A stretch of 48,815 nucleotides of DNA from Brasilonema sp. UFV-L1 (GCF_012912105.1 NZ_QMEA01000035.1:1903-50717), one strand, 5' to 3'; positions 26,789-35,028 are shown, counted from the stretch's first letter. The notes: generated by a model from the sequence alone, not told the origin. Numbers and translations: made by a program.

Positions 26789-27685
26789 TTATGCAGCCTC
26801 AAACAAATCTCGATTATTTCTCACAAATTCACGAAACATTATTGGTTTTTCTCCGATAATTTGCGGGATATTGTCATAAACATCGGCAAAGTCAGGAAGT
26901 TGTCCCGCTTGAAACAGTTCCATCTGACGAACAATGCACTCAAAATAAGCAGGTTCCATTGCTTGAGTGAGGGGTAGCTTTCGCAAATCCGAGGCGGGTA
27001 GTGGTTCGTAGGTGATGAGTTTGCCGAGTTCTTCTGAAAGAATTTGTGCAGCTTCCGTCATAGTCAGCGCTTCCACACTCAAGAAATATCGCCCTCCCGC
27101 GTGCTTTTGCGGGTTACGTAGCGCGGCTGCAGCAACACGAGCAAGGTCATAACAATCCACCAATCCTACACGTTCATGACCAAAGAACATACGAAGTTTA
27201 CCATCTTGCACTGCACCAAAAAAGTTTTGCATGAATGCGTTGGGATGCAAGTGAGTCCAAGCGATACCACTTGCTTCGATGTACGTTTCTATCAGTTGAT
27301 GCCAGATATAATGGCGAATGAGTTTCGTTTGTGGACGATTTGGTTGGTGGAAGGTGCCAACGTGAACGATATATTCAACGCCCGCGTTTTTAGCAGCATC
27401 AGTCAGGTTTTTGCCCTGGCTAAGCATATCCACGGTGTAACCAGTAATCATAAACAGGCGCTGTACACCTTGCAGTGCGCTTTCATAAGTTGAGAGGTCA
27501 TCAAGATCAAGATGTACAGTCGAAATACCACGTTTTGTGAAAGTTTCAGCTTGTTCAGGTTTGCGAATTGCAACCCGAATCTCAAGGTTGTCTGGACCGT
27601 TATCTTTTTCCAACAAGTTAACTAAGTGAGAACCTGTTCTGCCAGTAGCACCGAGAATCAAGGCAACAGGTTGAGATTGACTCAT
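26789..27685 (-). CDS. NmrA-like NAD(P)-binding protein
   Basis: The protein has 298 residues and is an atypical SDR. The dinucleotide motif is LILGATGRTGSHLVNLLE. The usual YxxxK is replaced by a histidine-rich segment (RHYIWHQLIETYIEASG), as in NmrA and related redox-sensor or quinone-reductase proteins. FMITGYTVDM and WTHLHPNAFMQNFF are typical of this group. It may be an enzyme or an NADP+/NADPH sensor. It follows the first SDR of the operon by 59 bases; a REP-like palindrome occupies the gap. Confidence 0.88.
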   Translation of the reverse strand: MSQSQPVALILGATGRTGSHLVNLLEKDNGPDNLEIRVAIRKPEQAETFTKRGISTVHLDLDDLSTYESALQGVQRLFMITGYTVDMLSQGKNLTDAAKNAGVEYIVHVGTFHQPNRPQTKLIRHYIWHQLIETYIEASGIAWTHLHPNAFMQNFFGAVQDGKLRMFFGHERVGLVDCYDLARVAAAALRNPQKHAGGRYFLSVEALTMTEAAQILSEELGKLITYEPLPASDLRKLPLTQAMEPAYFECIVRQMELFQAGQLPDFADVYDNIPQIIGEKPIMFREFVRNNRDLFEAA

Positions 27686-27714
27686 GGAATGTTTTCCTCA
27701 GTTCTTTTGTGTTG

Positions 27715-27738
27715 TAGGTGGGACGACAGTACCCACCT
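27715..27738. repeat. REP-like palindrome AGGTGGG/CCCACCT
   Basis: AGGTGGG (27716-27722) and CCCACCT (27732-27738) flank a nine-base loop in the gap between SDR and NmrA-like genes. Its arm matches that at 25991-26009 and part of the RAYT-flanking palindromes. Confidence 0.65.
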
Positions 27739-27744
27739 CAGCAT

Positions 27745-28614
27745 TTATCCTCCTATTGCACCTACCTCAGCTCCCTCAAATGCAGTATTAACAGCAACTT
27801 CTTTCCATGCATATAATTCGGCTTTCACTGACTCAAGCTTGGCATCAATCGCGCTAACCGCATCTGCCCCAAGTGTCAATCTCAATGGTGGGTTATCGCT
27901 TTCAACAGCTTGAATCATCGCCAGAGCAGCTTTTTTCGGGTCGCCTGGTTGCTTGCCATCATTATCCTGTAGCCACTGGCGGAAACTACTAATGACTGGT
28001 TCATAGTCTGCAATTTGAGTGTCAGATAGGACAAGAGAACGACCGTTAAAATCTGTACGAAATGCTCCTGGCTCAACAATTGTAACTTTGATGCCAAGGT
28101 GTGCAACTTCCTGAGCTAATGCCTCGGAAATTCCTTCGAGTGCAAATTTAGTACTACAATAAATTCCTGCTCCAGGAAAGGACACAAAGCCACCTACTGA
28201 GGAGAAATTGAGGATGTGTCCACTGCGTTGCTGTCGCAGATGAGGTAATACTGCCCGTGTGACATCCAGTGCGCCGAAAACGTTAGTTTCAAATTGGCGG
28301 CGAACGACTTCATCACTCAGTTCTTCAATTGCGCCCATCGTTCCGTATCCGGCATTGTTGACTAAAACATCAATGCGTCCAAAGGTGGCGATCGCCTGCT
28401 TCACCGCCTCCCTCACCTCCTCAGGTTTCGTCACATCCAACCGCACCGCTAAGGCACGATTTGGAAACTTGGCTGTTAAATCTTCTACCTGCTCCGGTTT
28501 ACGTGCGGTGAGTACCACTGTCTCACCCTTGTCCAGTACTGCTTCTGCTAACGTCCGACCAAAACCAGTTGAGCTACCAGTAATAAACCATACCCGATGA
28601 GAAGAACTTGCCAT
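27745..28614 (-). CDS. Short-chain dehydrogenase/reductase
   Basis: The protein has 289 residues and is a paralogue of the protein encoded at 24038-24898, with the same VWFITGSSTGFGRTLAEAVL opening. Other motifs are VLVNNAGYGTMG, Ser in LNFSSVGGF and the catalytic YCSTK. It is the first gene of the five-gene minus-strand operon. The split MocR gene lies 91 bases upstream on the same strand, so either a promoter is in that gap or the regulator and enzymes share a transcript. The product is probably an NADP(H)-dependent carbonyl or alcohol oxidoreductase. Confidence 0.93.
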   Translation of the reverse strand: MASSSHRVWFITGSSTGFGRTLAEAVLDKGETVVLTARKPEQVEDLTAKFPNRALAVRLDVTKPEEVREAVKQAIATFGRIDVLVNNAGYGTMGAIEELSDEVVRRQFETNVFGALDVTRAVLPHLRQQRSGHILNFSSVGGFVSFPGAGIYCSTKFALEGISEALAQEVAHLGIKVTIVEPGAFRTDFNGRSLVLSDTQIADYEPVISSFRQWLQDNDGKQPGDPKKAALAMIQAVESDNPPLRLTLGADAVSAIDAKLESVKAELYAWKEVAVNTAFEGAEVGAIGG

Positions 28615-28705
28615 AAAAATTCTCTATTTTTAAAAGCGTAAGTATTCTACGGAATCTCAGCAACTGTAATCTTGCACATTCTTGCGAAATCTATTCCATT
28701 CTTGT

Positions 28706-30214
28706 TCACATTTGAGTTTCTTTGGTGTTCAAAATTTGAGCTATTCTACAAATGCTCTCTTCAAGCTGTTGCTCTGTTAGTTCACCGTAACCAAAGATAA
28801 ACTCACCTTGAGAATGCGGTCTGAGATCATGAGGTGCAGCAGACATCATGCAGATACCATGCAAAGCAGCACGCCTTATAATCTCTTCATCGCTAAAAGG
28901 GGTGTGTAGTCGCACCATGACATGGATTCCGGCTTTTTCGCCTAAAATCGTTGCTTTTTCCCCAAAATGAACATTTAATGCCTTCACAAGGGCTTGACGA
29001 CGCCGATCGTAAAGCGATCGCATTTTTCTAATATGACGTTCTAAATGCCCTTGGTTGAGAAAGTCTGTAAGAACTTGTTGTTCTAGTATTGGTAAGTGGC
29101 GTAGACGCGAAGCGGCTTGTCGTCAGACATCGCTCAACCATTTACCACGAGCAAAAACAGAAACCAAACTTTTTGGCAGAACCAAATAACCAATCCGCAG
29201 CGAAGGAAACAGCACTTTGGAAAACGTACCAATATAAAGTACAGAATCACTGCGATCCAATCCTTGCAAAGCTGGAATAGGTCTGTCACCATAGCGATAT
29301 TCACTATCATAGTCGTCTTCGATGATGAAAGCTCCTGTTTGTCGTGCCCAAGTGAGTAATTCTAACCGTCGAGGTAGAGAAAGTATTGCACCTGTGGGGA
29401 ACTGGTGAGAAGGTGTCACATAAACAAGCCGGATTTGTTCATTGGAATAGTGAGCTAAGTCTTTCACAACTAAACCAGACTCATCCACAGCAATAGGTAA
29501 GAGTTTAGCACCCTGAGTCTGAAAGATAAGCCGTGCGCTTAAGTAACCTGGGTCTTCTAAACCGATAACATTATTAGGTTCAATGAACAAGCGCACAATT
29601 AAATCAAGTGCTTGCTGCATACCATTGACAATTAGCACTTGGTCTGCTTCACATTTAACAGCGCGGGAACGAGAGAGATATCGAGAAATAGCTTCCCGCA
29701 AAGGTTTGTATCCTAGAATATCCCTTGAGTAATCAAGCCATTGCAAATCAGAGCAACAGTAATGAGAAAGTAGCTTACGCCACAGGTTGAGAGGAAACTC
29801 GTCTAACGCTGGTCGTCCGTAGCGGAAGTTAATTGGCATTTCCGGTTCAGCAATTCTAGGGACATCTTCTGTCTTAATTAAAGAATCACCATACTGAGAC
29901 AACTTGATTGGTGGACGAGCTATTTTCCCAGTTGATGGAATAGGTGTTGAACGTAGTAAATCATCAGGAAGTTGAGTGCAAACAAAAGTACCAGAACCGA
30001 CAACAGTTTCTATGTAGCCCTCACTCAAAAGTTGATCATAAGTTTGAGTCACAGTCGTGCGAGAAATCCCTAAAGATTTGGCAAGCTGACGTGTGGAAGG
30101 AATGCGTCTTCCTGGCGATAATCTTCCGCCAAGAATGCAGTAGCGGAGTTCTTCGTAAAGCTGTTGATGAAGTGGTGAAGGCGAATTGCTATCCAGCGTT
30201 ATCGCAAAATCCAT
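28706..30214 (-). pseudogene. MocR-type GntR/aminotransferase regulator, split by in-frame stop
   Basis: Two adjoining parts are in the same frame. Residues 1-363 contain a winged-helix GntR domain (RIPSTRQLAKSLGISRTTV) and most of a class I aminotransferase fold with the PLP lysine in GTFSKVLFPSLRIGYL. The frame then reads ARGKWLSDV and TGA. After the stop it continues as RHLPILEQQVLTDFL and on to GEFIFGYGEL, the expected C-terminal domain. Removing 27 bases (29102-29128) restores the natural WLSDRHLP sequence exactly. MocR proteins sense a PLP-related or amino compound and control the divergent gene, here GNATs and a PNPOx-like protein. As written it should yield a truncated, probably inactive protein, unless the TGA is read through or the sequence is in error. 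Confidence 0.88.
29102..29128. repeat. 27-base repeat inserted in the MocR gene
   Basis: The block begins TAGACGCGAAGCGGCTTGTC on the plus strand. It has the CGAAGCGGCTTG core seen in small dispersed cyanobacterial repeats. On the coding strand it adds nine codons, the second of which is TGA. A 27-base block of related composition interrupts the gene at 32254-32280. Confidence 0.8.
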
Positions 30215-30229
30215 ACTTGCTGAGCTTTC

Positions 30230-30280
30230 AAAGTGGACTTATATCAAATCATAAAAGTGGCTCTTGTAGAAGACCACTTT
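30230..30280. promoter_or_regulatory. MocR operator candidate: three AAAGTGG boxes
   Basis: AAAGTGGACTT (30230-30240), AAAGTGGCTCTT (30254-30265) and an inverted AAAGTGGTCTT (reading 30280 back to 30270) lie in the 108-base gap between the MocR gene and the GNAT genes. The two direct copies are 24 bases apart. The consensus AAAGTGG followed by one or two bases and CT matches what I recall for PdxR/MocR operators in actinobacteria. The boxes are intact although the regulator gene is split. Confidence 0.65.
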
Positions 30281-30322
30281 GAAGAATTACGCTAATGTTG
30301 TTGAAATTCAAAGTCCCCAAAA

Positions 30323-30799
30323 ATGCTGATAGAACAACAAATCACTATCAGAGAAGCTACTTCACAAGAAGACTCACTGATTGCAAAGCACTTTTGCCAT
30401 ATGTGGCAAGATATGGGTGTTCCTGATAATGCTATCAATCCTAACTGGCTTGAGATAACTCTCCAGTATATAGAACAGGCGCGTCGGGATTTGTTTTACA
30501 AAGCCTTTGTGGCAGAAGTTGATGGTGCAGTTGTTGGTTGTGCAAGTTGTCAACTCTACGCAGGTTTATACCCTAATGTTCTCATGCCACATTACCGTAA
30601 ATATGGATATATTTGGGGCGTTTACGTTGAGCCAGCTTATCGTAGACAAGGAATTGCCAAGCAACTCACTAGCATGACGGTTAACCATTTGAAAGCAGTG
30701 GGTTGTACACAAATACGTCTCAATGCCTCTCCATTAGGTAAACCAGTCTATGAAAGTCTTGGTTTTTTCAGTGGTAATGGCATGCAGTTGGATTTGTGA
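30323..30799 (+). CDS. GNAT family N-acetyltransferase
   Basis: The protein has 158 residues. It starts MLIEQQITIREATSQEDSLI, the usual GNAT opening, and has the acetyl-CoA loop in VYVEPAYRRQGIAKQL (RxxGxA). The C-terminal YESLGFF strand completes the domain. It is divergent from the MocR gene and is followed immediately by a close paralogue, so the pair arose by tandem duplication. The donor is acetyl-CoA; the acceptor is unknown. Confidence 0.93.
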   Translation: MLIEQQITIREATSQEDSLIAKHFCHMWQDMGVPDNAINPNWLEITLQYIEQARRDLFYKAFVAEVDGAVVGCASCQLYAGLYPNVLMPHYRKYGYIWGVYVEPAYRRQGIAKQLTSMTVNHLKAVGCTQIRLNASPLGKPVYESLGFFSGNGMQLDL

Positions 30800-30801
30800 A
30801 G

Positions 30802-31293
30802 ATGAAAATTGCTATTAGAGAAGCGACTCAACAGGAAGACTCACTTATTGCAAAGCACTTTTATCATATGTCGAAAGATATTGGTGTTCCTGATGATGCT
30901 ATTAACTCTGATTGGGTTGATATTATCCTTCAGTTTATAGAGCAGGCTCGTCAGAATTTATTTTACAAAGCATTTGTGGCAGAGGTTGATGGTGCAATTG
31001 TTGGTTCTGCAAGTTGTCAACTCTATACAGTCAAAGGTCTTTACCCAAATATTCTCAAGAAACAATTTCGCAAAACTGGTTACATTTGGGGCGTTTATGT
31101 CGAACCATCTTACCGCAGGCAAGGCATTGCCAAGCAATTAATTAGCACGACGGTTAACTATTTGAAAGAAATTGGTTGTACGCGAGTACGTCTTGACGCC
31201 TCTGCAATGGGTAAACCAGTTTATGAAAGTCTTGGTTTTTTCAGTGGTAATGCTATGCAATTGGACTTAATTGATACTGCTTTTATACCGTAA
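30802..31293 (+). CDS. GNAT family N-acetyltransferase, tandem paralogue
   Basis: The protein has 163 residues from ATG 30802; a GTG at 30796 overlaps the upstream stop. It shares most motifs with the preceding gene, including AIREATQQEDSLIAKHFYHM, VYVEPSYRRQGIAKQL and KPVYESLGFFSGN. The two genes are adjacent and probably translationally coupled. Differences cluster in the middle of the protein, which may reflect a different acceptor. Confidence 0.92.
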   Translation: MKIAIREATQQEDSLIAKHFYHMSKDIGVPDDAINSDWVDIILQFIEQARQNLFYKAFVAEVDGAIVGSASCQLYTVKGLYPNILKKQFRKTGYIWGVYVEPSYRRQGIAKQLISTTVNYLKEIGCTRVRLDASAMGKPVYESLGFFSGNAMQLDLIDTAFIP

Positions 31294-31319
31294 ATTAGCG
31301 TTTTAAAAAACCGCAGAGG

Positions 31320-31520
31320 CGAGGACACTTGTGTGCGGGGGTTCTCCAACGCCAGACGTCTCTGTCGGGAAACCAACGCCAGATACCTACGGAGGGAGAA
31401 CGCCAGGTGCTACAACGGGGGGAACCCCCGCAACGCACTGGCTCCCCTCATCAAGTACTGGCTCCTCCTGCAGCGCTGGCTCCCGTTGAGCAATGTGTCC
31501 GTTGCAGAGTACGCAGAGGA
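31320..31520. repeat. Mosaic of short GC-rich repeats
   Basis: The stretch between the GNAT and PNPOx-like genes is built from repeated pieces: AACGCCAG at least three times, CTGGCTCC three times (its partial inverse), and a GTTG/GGGGGAACCCCC block. Bases 31412-31433 match 38241-38261 inverted (core ACGGGGGGAACCCCCGC). Bases 31398-31411 match the 59-base tandem repeat at 17452-17569 inverted. No credible protein is encoded. Confidence 0.75.
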
Positions 31521-31641
31521 GGAAACAGAGAGTAGATGTAATTAAAAGCACCGAAGGTAGTAATACTTCTTTGTAGCAAGAATCGAGGCGCACAGGCAAG
31601 ATGTCCATCCCATAAAAGAATCGCAATTGGAGTACAAAACT

Positions 31642-32364
31642 ATGAGTACCTTAAATAATCAAATCAACCAGGAACAGTTCACTCCCACACAACGCACCTC
31701 AATTAAGCGAGTTTCTCAGCGCGGTCATTATGAGCGTCAGCTTATCTATGAGATTTTAGATGAAGGGTTGATTTGTCATGTGGGATTTGTTGTAGACAAC
31801 CAACCGTTCGTGATTCCAACTGCTTACGGTCGTGTGGAAGACAAACTCTATATTCACGGTTCTCCTGCAAGCCGAATGTTACGTTCTCTGCTTACTGGTA
31901 TCGAAGTTTGTGTAACAGTCACTTTACTAGATGGTTTAGTACTGGCGCGGTCAGCGTTTCACCACTCTATGAACTACCGTTCTGTTGTGATATTTGGTAC
32001 AGCTAGCTTCGTGCAAGACGCTGACGAAAAGCTAGAAGCACTGCGAGCTTTTACTGAGCATATTGTACCAGAACGATGGGCTGAGGTACGTCCACCCAAT
32101 CGTCAGGAATTACAGGGAACTTTAGTACTTTCCCTTCCGATTACAGAAGCATCTGCTAAAGTGCGGACAGGTCCACCACTAGATGATGAGGAAGATTATA
32201 GCTTGCCAGTGTGGGCGGGTGTTTTGCCTTTGCAAGTGATTGCTGGTGATGCGATCTGCGCTTCGCAGCAGCGCTTCGCTATCGCCGATCCACGCCTGCA
32301 TACAGGAATTACTCAACCACATTATATACAAAATTATACACGTCTTCCTGTGGAGTCTGAGTAG
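31642..32364 (+). CDS. Pyridoxamine 5'-phosphate oxidase-like flavin-binding protein
   Basis: The protein has 240 residues from ATG 31642, with TTGGAG ten bases upstream. The split-barrel FMN-binding fold is indicated by ILDEGLICHVGFVVDNQPF, VIPTAYGRVEDKLYIHGS, FHHSMNYRSVVIFG and the tail LPLQVIAGDA. It sits downstream of two GNATs opposite a MocR gene, a common neighbourhood for this family. Near the end nine residues (ICASQQRFA) interrupt the normal GDA-IADPRL junction; they are encoded by a 27-base repeat at 32254-32280. The insertion is in frame, so the protein may still fold. The physiological substrate is unknown. Confidence 0.9.
   Translation: MSTLNNQINQEQFTPTQRTSIKRVSQRGHYERQLIYEILDEGLICHVGFVVDNQPFVIPTAYGRVEDKLYIHGSPASRMLRSLLTGIEVCVTVTLLDGLVLARSAFHHSMNYRSVVIFGTASFVQDADEKLEALRAFTEHIVPERWAEVRPPNRQELQGTLVLSLPITEASAKVRTGPPLDDEEDYSLPVWAGVLPLQVIAGDAICASQQRFAIADPRLHTGITQPHYIQNYTRLPVESE
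32254..32280. repeat. 27-base in-frame repeat insertion in the PNPOx-like gene
   Basis: The block begins ATCTGCGCTTCGCAGCAGCG and is rich in GCGCTTCGC, a dispersed-repeat core. It sits between the codons for GDA and IADPRL and adds exactly nine codons. It matches in size the insertion in the MocR gene. Confidence 0.75.
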
Positions 32365-32448
32365 CAGTCAATACTGTAGGCGAAAATAAGGCTTGTTTTG
32401 CTTATACCAAGTTGCATTCATACAGGTAATCTTCTTTTTTCTTCCTTA

Positions 32449-32545
32449 GCGCTCTTAGCGCCAAGGGCGCACGCTACGAAGAGCGCGTCTATGTCCTATG
32501 CCTGCGGCACGCTAAGAGCGAACGGACACGCTGCGCTAACGTGGT
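32449..32545. repeat. GC-rich dispersed-repeat cluster
   Basis: The cluster contains GCGCTCTTAGCGCCAAGGGC, CACGCTACGAAGAGCGCG, GCCTGCGGCACGCTAAGAGCG and GACACGCTGCGCTAACG. These are overlapping short inverted repeats (for example CGCTCTTAGCG against CGCTAAGAGCG). They resemble other CGCT/AGCG-rich repeats in the window. No gene is seen here. Confidence 0.7.
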
Positions 32546-32583
32546 TCGTTTATGAAATTATCTCTTTGAACGCAACGCGCGTA

Positions 32584-32882
32584 TTAATTTGTCACCAGTC
32601 GTTCATGTCCAATCGGACAACAGACATCTGGGTATCGATAATCTGGCGTCTTATCAAGCGAGAGAATAACAGGCGTTCTGGATAAACCAGCGCTTACGAT
32701 GATCAGATTTCTTCTGTGAAGAATTTCCCTAATTATTTTATGTTTTCGCCAAAGTCAGATGCTGCTTCCTCAACTCCGGCATTCAGTGCTTGGTACGCTG
32801 TTTCGTAACAGCCGAACAGGCATGAGTCAAAGTCGGCGATGGGGAATAGGTTGCGCTCTAATACATTATGGATGGCGATACG
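32584..32882 (-). pseudogene. Degraded coding relic of unknown family
   Basis: On the minus strand two peptides look like real protein but are in different frames. ERNLFPIADFDSCLFGCYET, from about 32882, runs on to a stop at 32733. IIVSAGLSRTPVILSLDKTP, read from about 32703, continues to a stop at 32584. The start is replaced by a repeat (GCGCAAAGCGCAGACGC, about 32890-32910). A frameshift and loss of the N-terminus are indicated. I do not recognise the family. Confidence 0.45.
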
Positions 32883-32952
32883 CTTTTAGCGTCTGCGCTT
32901 TGCGCAATCGCATAAGAATATTTCCCTGCGGGAAGCCCTCAAAATCAGTCTT

Positions 32953-33867
32953 TCAGACAGTACTAGACAACAAAAAGTCCTGAACCGCCTCGACAATAGC
33001 TGTTGGATATTCCTCATGCATTCCCAATGAACCAGGAAGAACGACTTTTTGTACTTTGCTTAAAGCTGTCAAAGCATCCATTTCTGCACGGGATTTGGAA
33101 GGACTGGACTCTCCAATCACGACTTTCAATGGTACAGATAAACCTTGAACAAGTGCTAGAAAATCAGCTTGGTTATCTACAGCATCAAGGGTACCAGTGA
33201 CAAACGCAGCGGGAGCATATCTTGCCCCACTTTGTTGAGTATTGCGCCATTTATACTCGATGAAGTCGGGGGTGAGTATAGCCGCATCAGCATAGACATG
33301 GCGACGATACATAAGCTTGAGAAAAGAAGGTAAAGTATTTAGTTTGTAAAGAATTTGACCAATAAAAGGCGATCGCACTAACTCTCGAAACATGCCTCTG
33401 ATTTGCGGATTTACCCCCATGACACGCAGAGGACCACGCCAGGTAGGAGCTACCAAGACTATACGTGAAAATACTGTTGGAAGTTGATTCGCCAGTTGTA
33501 GAACGTAAGCTGCACTATGACCAGCCGCAACCACTGCTACTGGTGTTTTTAATACAGATGTGACAAAATCTTTCAGAAATTGCTGATACAAAGCTGGACC
33601 GTAGTTTACTGGTAAGCGTGAAGATTGCCCAAAACCAGGCCAATCGACTGCTACAACTTGAAAATGAGGAGAAAGCAACTTACCTATTTCACCCATTTCT
33701 GAACGCATGGAAACGGTACTAAAAGCTGGAAGTAGCAAAAGTTGTGGACCTTTTCCAAGAGTTTCATAGACAATACGTAATTGCTGGTTTTCGTACTTCC
33801 AGAAATATTCTTGAATCACTCCACCAATCTCACTCTTGGAAGATGCAGATAATAAGTTGGTTGACAT
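32953..33867 (-). CDS. Alpha/beta hydrolase
   Basis: The protein has 304 residues in a standard alpha/beta hydrolase fold. The oxyanion-hole strand is LLLLPAFSTVSMRSEMGE and a conserved element is VVAVDWPGFGQSSR. The nucleophile elbow is VVAAGHSAAYVLQLA. GTLDAVDN may carry the acid and LGMHEEYP the catalytic His, so the triad is complete. No signal peptide is present, suggesting a cytoplasmic esterase or related enzyme. Its substrate cannot be predicted. It is alone on this strand between a relic and repeats. Confidence 0.9.
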   Translation of the reverse strand: MSTNLLSASSKSEIGGVIQEYFWKYENQQLRIVYETLGKGPQLLLLPAFSTVSMRSEMGEIGKLLSPHFQVVAVDWPGFGQSSRLPVNYGPALYQQFLKDFVTSVLKTPVAVVAAGHSAAYVLQLANQLPTVFSRIVLVAPTWRGPLRVMGVNPQIRGMFRELVRSPFIGQILYKLNTLPSFLKLMYRRHVYADAAILTPDFIEYKWRNTQQSGARYAPAAFVTGTLDAVDNQADFLALVQGLSVPLKVVIGESSPSKSRAEMDALTALSKVQKVVLPGSLGMHEEYPTAIVEAVQDFLLSSTV

Positions 33868-33913
33868 AGTAATATATTTTCTTATTAGATTTGGCTATTT
33901 CAGTTCTCTTATT

Positions 33914-33991
33914 AGTCAACAGTCTAGAGTCCATAGTCTGAAAATTCATCGTTTTTTCCTCTCGACTATCGACTACTGACTATTAACTAAG
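33914..33991. repeat. Heptamer short tandem repeats (STRR)
   Basis: Four units of the AGTCTAG type (33914-33941) and four of the GACTATC/GACTACT type (33964-33991) have a 7-base period. They lie upstream of the hydrolase gene and are a typical STRR pattern. Confidence 0.7.
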
Positions 33992-34120
33992 CGCGATTTG
34001 CGGACGAGTGAAATGCAAAACTTCAGTCTCAAAGCCTAGTATGGTAACACTTTTTTACTTTTGTTCGCGTCGCCTTATGCCTGGAGGAAAGATTCTGACA
34101 GATGATTCTGCTATTTTATG

Positions 34121-34561
34121 TTAGTCATTAGCAATTAACTGAAATTCCAAAGCTTTCTTTTGCATTGTTTTAAAAATATTGTAAAACCCATTAGCTCGCG
34201 AAGGTGTGAGGCTGACATTTAAACCAGTCTCTTGAATAAAATCTGGGGTCAATTGCACTATTTCACTGGGGGTTAGTCCATTTAACCCTTCGACTAAAAG
34301 CCCTACTAATCCTTTAGTTAATTGAGAATCTGAGTCACCTTGGAAGATGACTTTACCGTCTTCCAAAGTTGCTGTGATATAAACTTGAGAAACACAGCCA
34401 GAAACTTTGTTTTCTGGTAATTTGTCAGCTTCTGGAAACTCCTTGAGTCGCTGACCGTACCAGATCAGCTGTTCGTAACGTCTCTTTGGGTCAGAAGACC
34501 GTTGAAAGCGTTGAACGATTTTAGCTAAATTTGGTGGCAAGGAATCAATGGTAGAGGTCAT
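34121..34561 (-). CDS. sufE: SufE-like sulfur acceptor protein
   Basis: The protein has 146 residues and matches the SufE/CsdE family over its full length. It opens NLAKIVQRFQRSSDPKRRYEQLIWYGQRL, shown here in two parts: NLAKIVQRFQ and RYEQLIWYGQRL. The persulfide-accepting Cys is at about residue 56 in VSGCVSQVYI. It accepts sulfur from the cysteine desulfurase SufS and passes it to the SufBCD scaffold for Fe-S cluster assembly in the cytoplasm. No other suf genes are adjacent. Confidence 0.93.
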   Translation of the reverse strand: MTSTIDSLPPNLAKIVQRFQRSSDPKRRYEQLIWYGQRLKEFPEADKLPENKVSGCVSQVYITATLEDGKVIFQGDSDSQLTKGLVGLLVEGLNGLTPSEIVQLTPDFIQETGLNVSLTPSRANGFYNIFKTMQKKALEFQLIAND

Positions 34562-34633
34562 AACAGAGGTAGGAACTATGAATCCACATCATCTTGAGTG
34601 TACCTCTTTGCGCAGAAGTCTTGCATTTGAAGA

Positions 34634-34740
34634 TATAGCAATCCGGAATCATTAGTCAGAAAATACTGAGTTTTAGAAACCCGGTATCTTCCAGATACCA
34701 GGTTTCTTTATCTGACGAATCATTTAGTAGGATTGCTATA
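34634..34740. mobile_element. MITE-like palindromic element
   Basis: A 107-base element with perfect 11-base terminal inverted repeats TATAGCAATCC (34634-34644) and GGATTGCTATA (34730-34740). Internal arms also pair: GAATCATT and GTCAGA on the left with TCTGAC and AATCATT-containing sequence on the right, and GAAACCCGGTATCT with AGATACCAGGTTTC around a TCC loop. It has no coding capacity. It may use TA as target. It lies between the SufE-like gene and the small ferredoxin gene. Confidence 0.75.
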
Positions 34741-34778
34741 GATGGTAGTGCTTAACCATTACTAACCAACAATCAGTA

Positions 34779-35018
34779 TTACCAAGTTGGATCGCCAAAC
34801 AAGTTAATAGTCAATTCCTGACATCCTGGTGGTACTGCTGTAATGCAAGCGCGGATGGTGTTTCCATCCTCAACTTCCACACTGCAAGCGTGACACGACC
34901 CCATAAGACAACCGGTGGGAATAAACACCCCAGCTCGATCTGCCACGTCCAGCAGTGGTTCTCCCACTTTGGCATCAACTGTAACATCATCTGGTAAGAA
35001 GCGGACGTGAACAGTCAT
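34779..35018 (-). CDS. Small 2Fe-2S ferredoxin-type protein
   Basis: The protein has 79 residues. The cluster-binding Cys pattern is GCLMGSCHAC, with Cys 37, 42 and 45, and a fourth Cys at 58 in RACITAV; Cys 66 is an extra. That is the plant-type C-x4-C-x2-C layout with an unusually close fourth ligand, as in short ferredoxins. It would carry electrons in the cytoplasm. It lies only ten bases downstream of cobQ, so it is probably in the same transcript; a role in cobalamin metabolism is a guess from context. Confidence 0.88.
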   Translation of the reverse strand: MTVHVRFLPDDVTVDAKVGEPLLDVADRAGVFIPTGCLMGSCHACSVEVEDGNTIRACITAVPPGCQELTINLFGDPTW

Positions 35019-35028
35019 GAAAACGACC

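Noticed and set aside
26300-26977. 225-codon plus-strand frame opposite the SDR and NmrA-like genes
   Set aside because: It is antisense to two well-supported genes and shows no domain.
31329-31545. Short frames in the repeat mosaic between GNAT and PNPOx-like genes
   Set aside because: They are translations of repeats, with no consistent frame or start signal.
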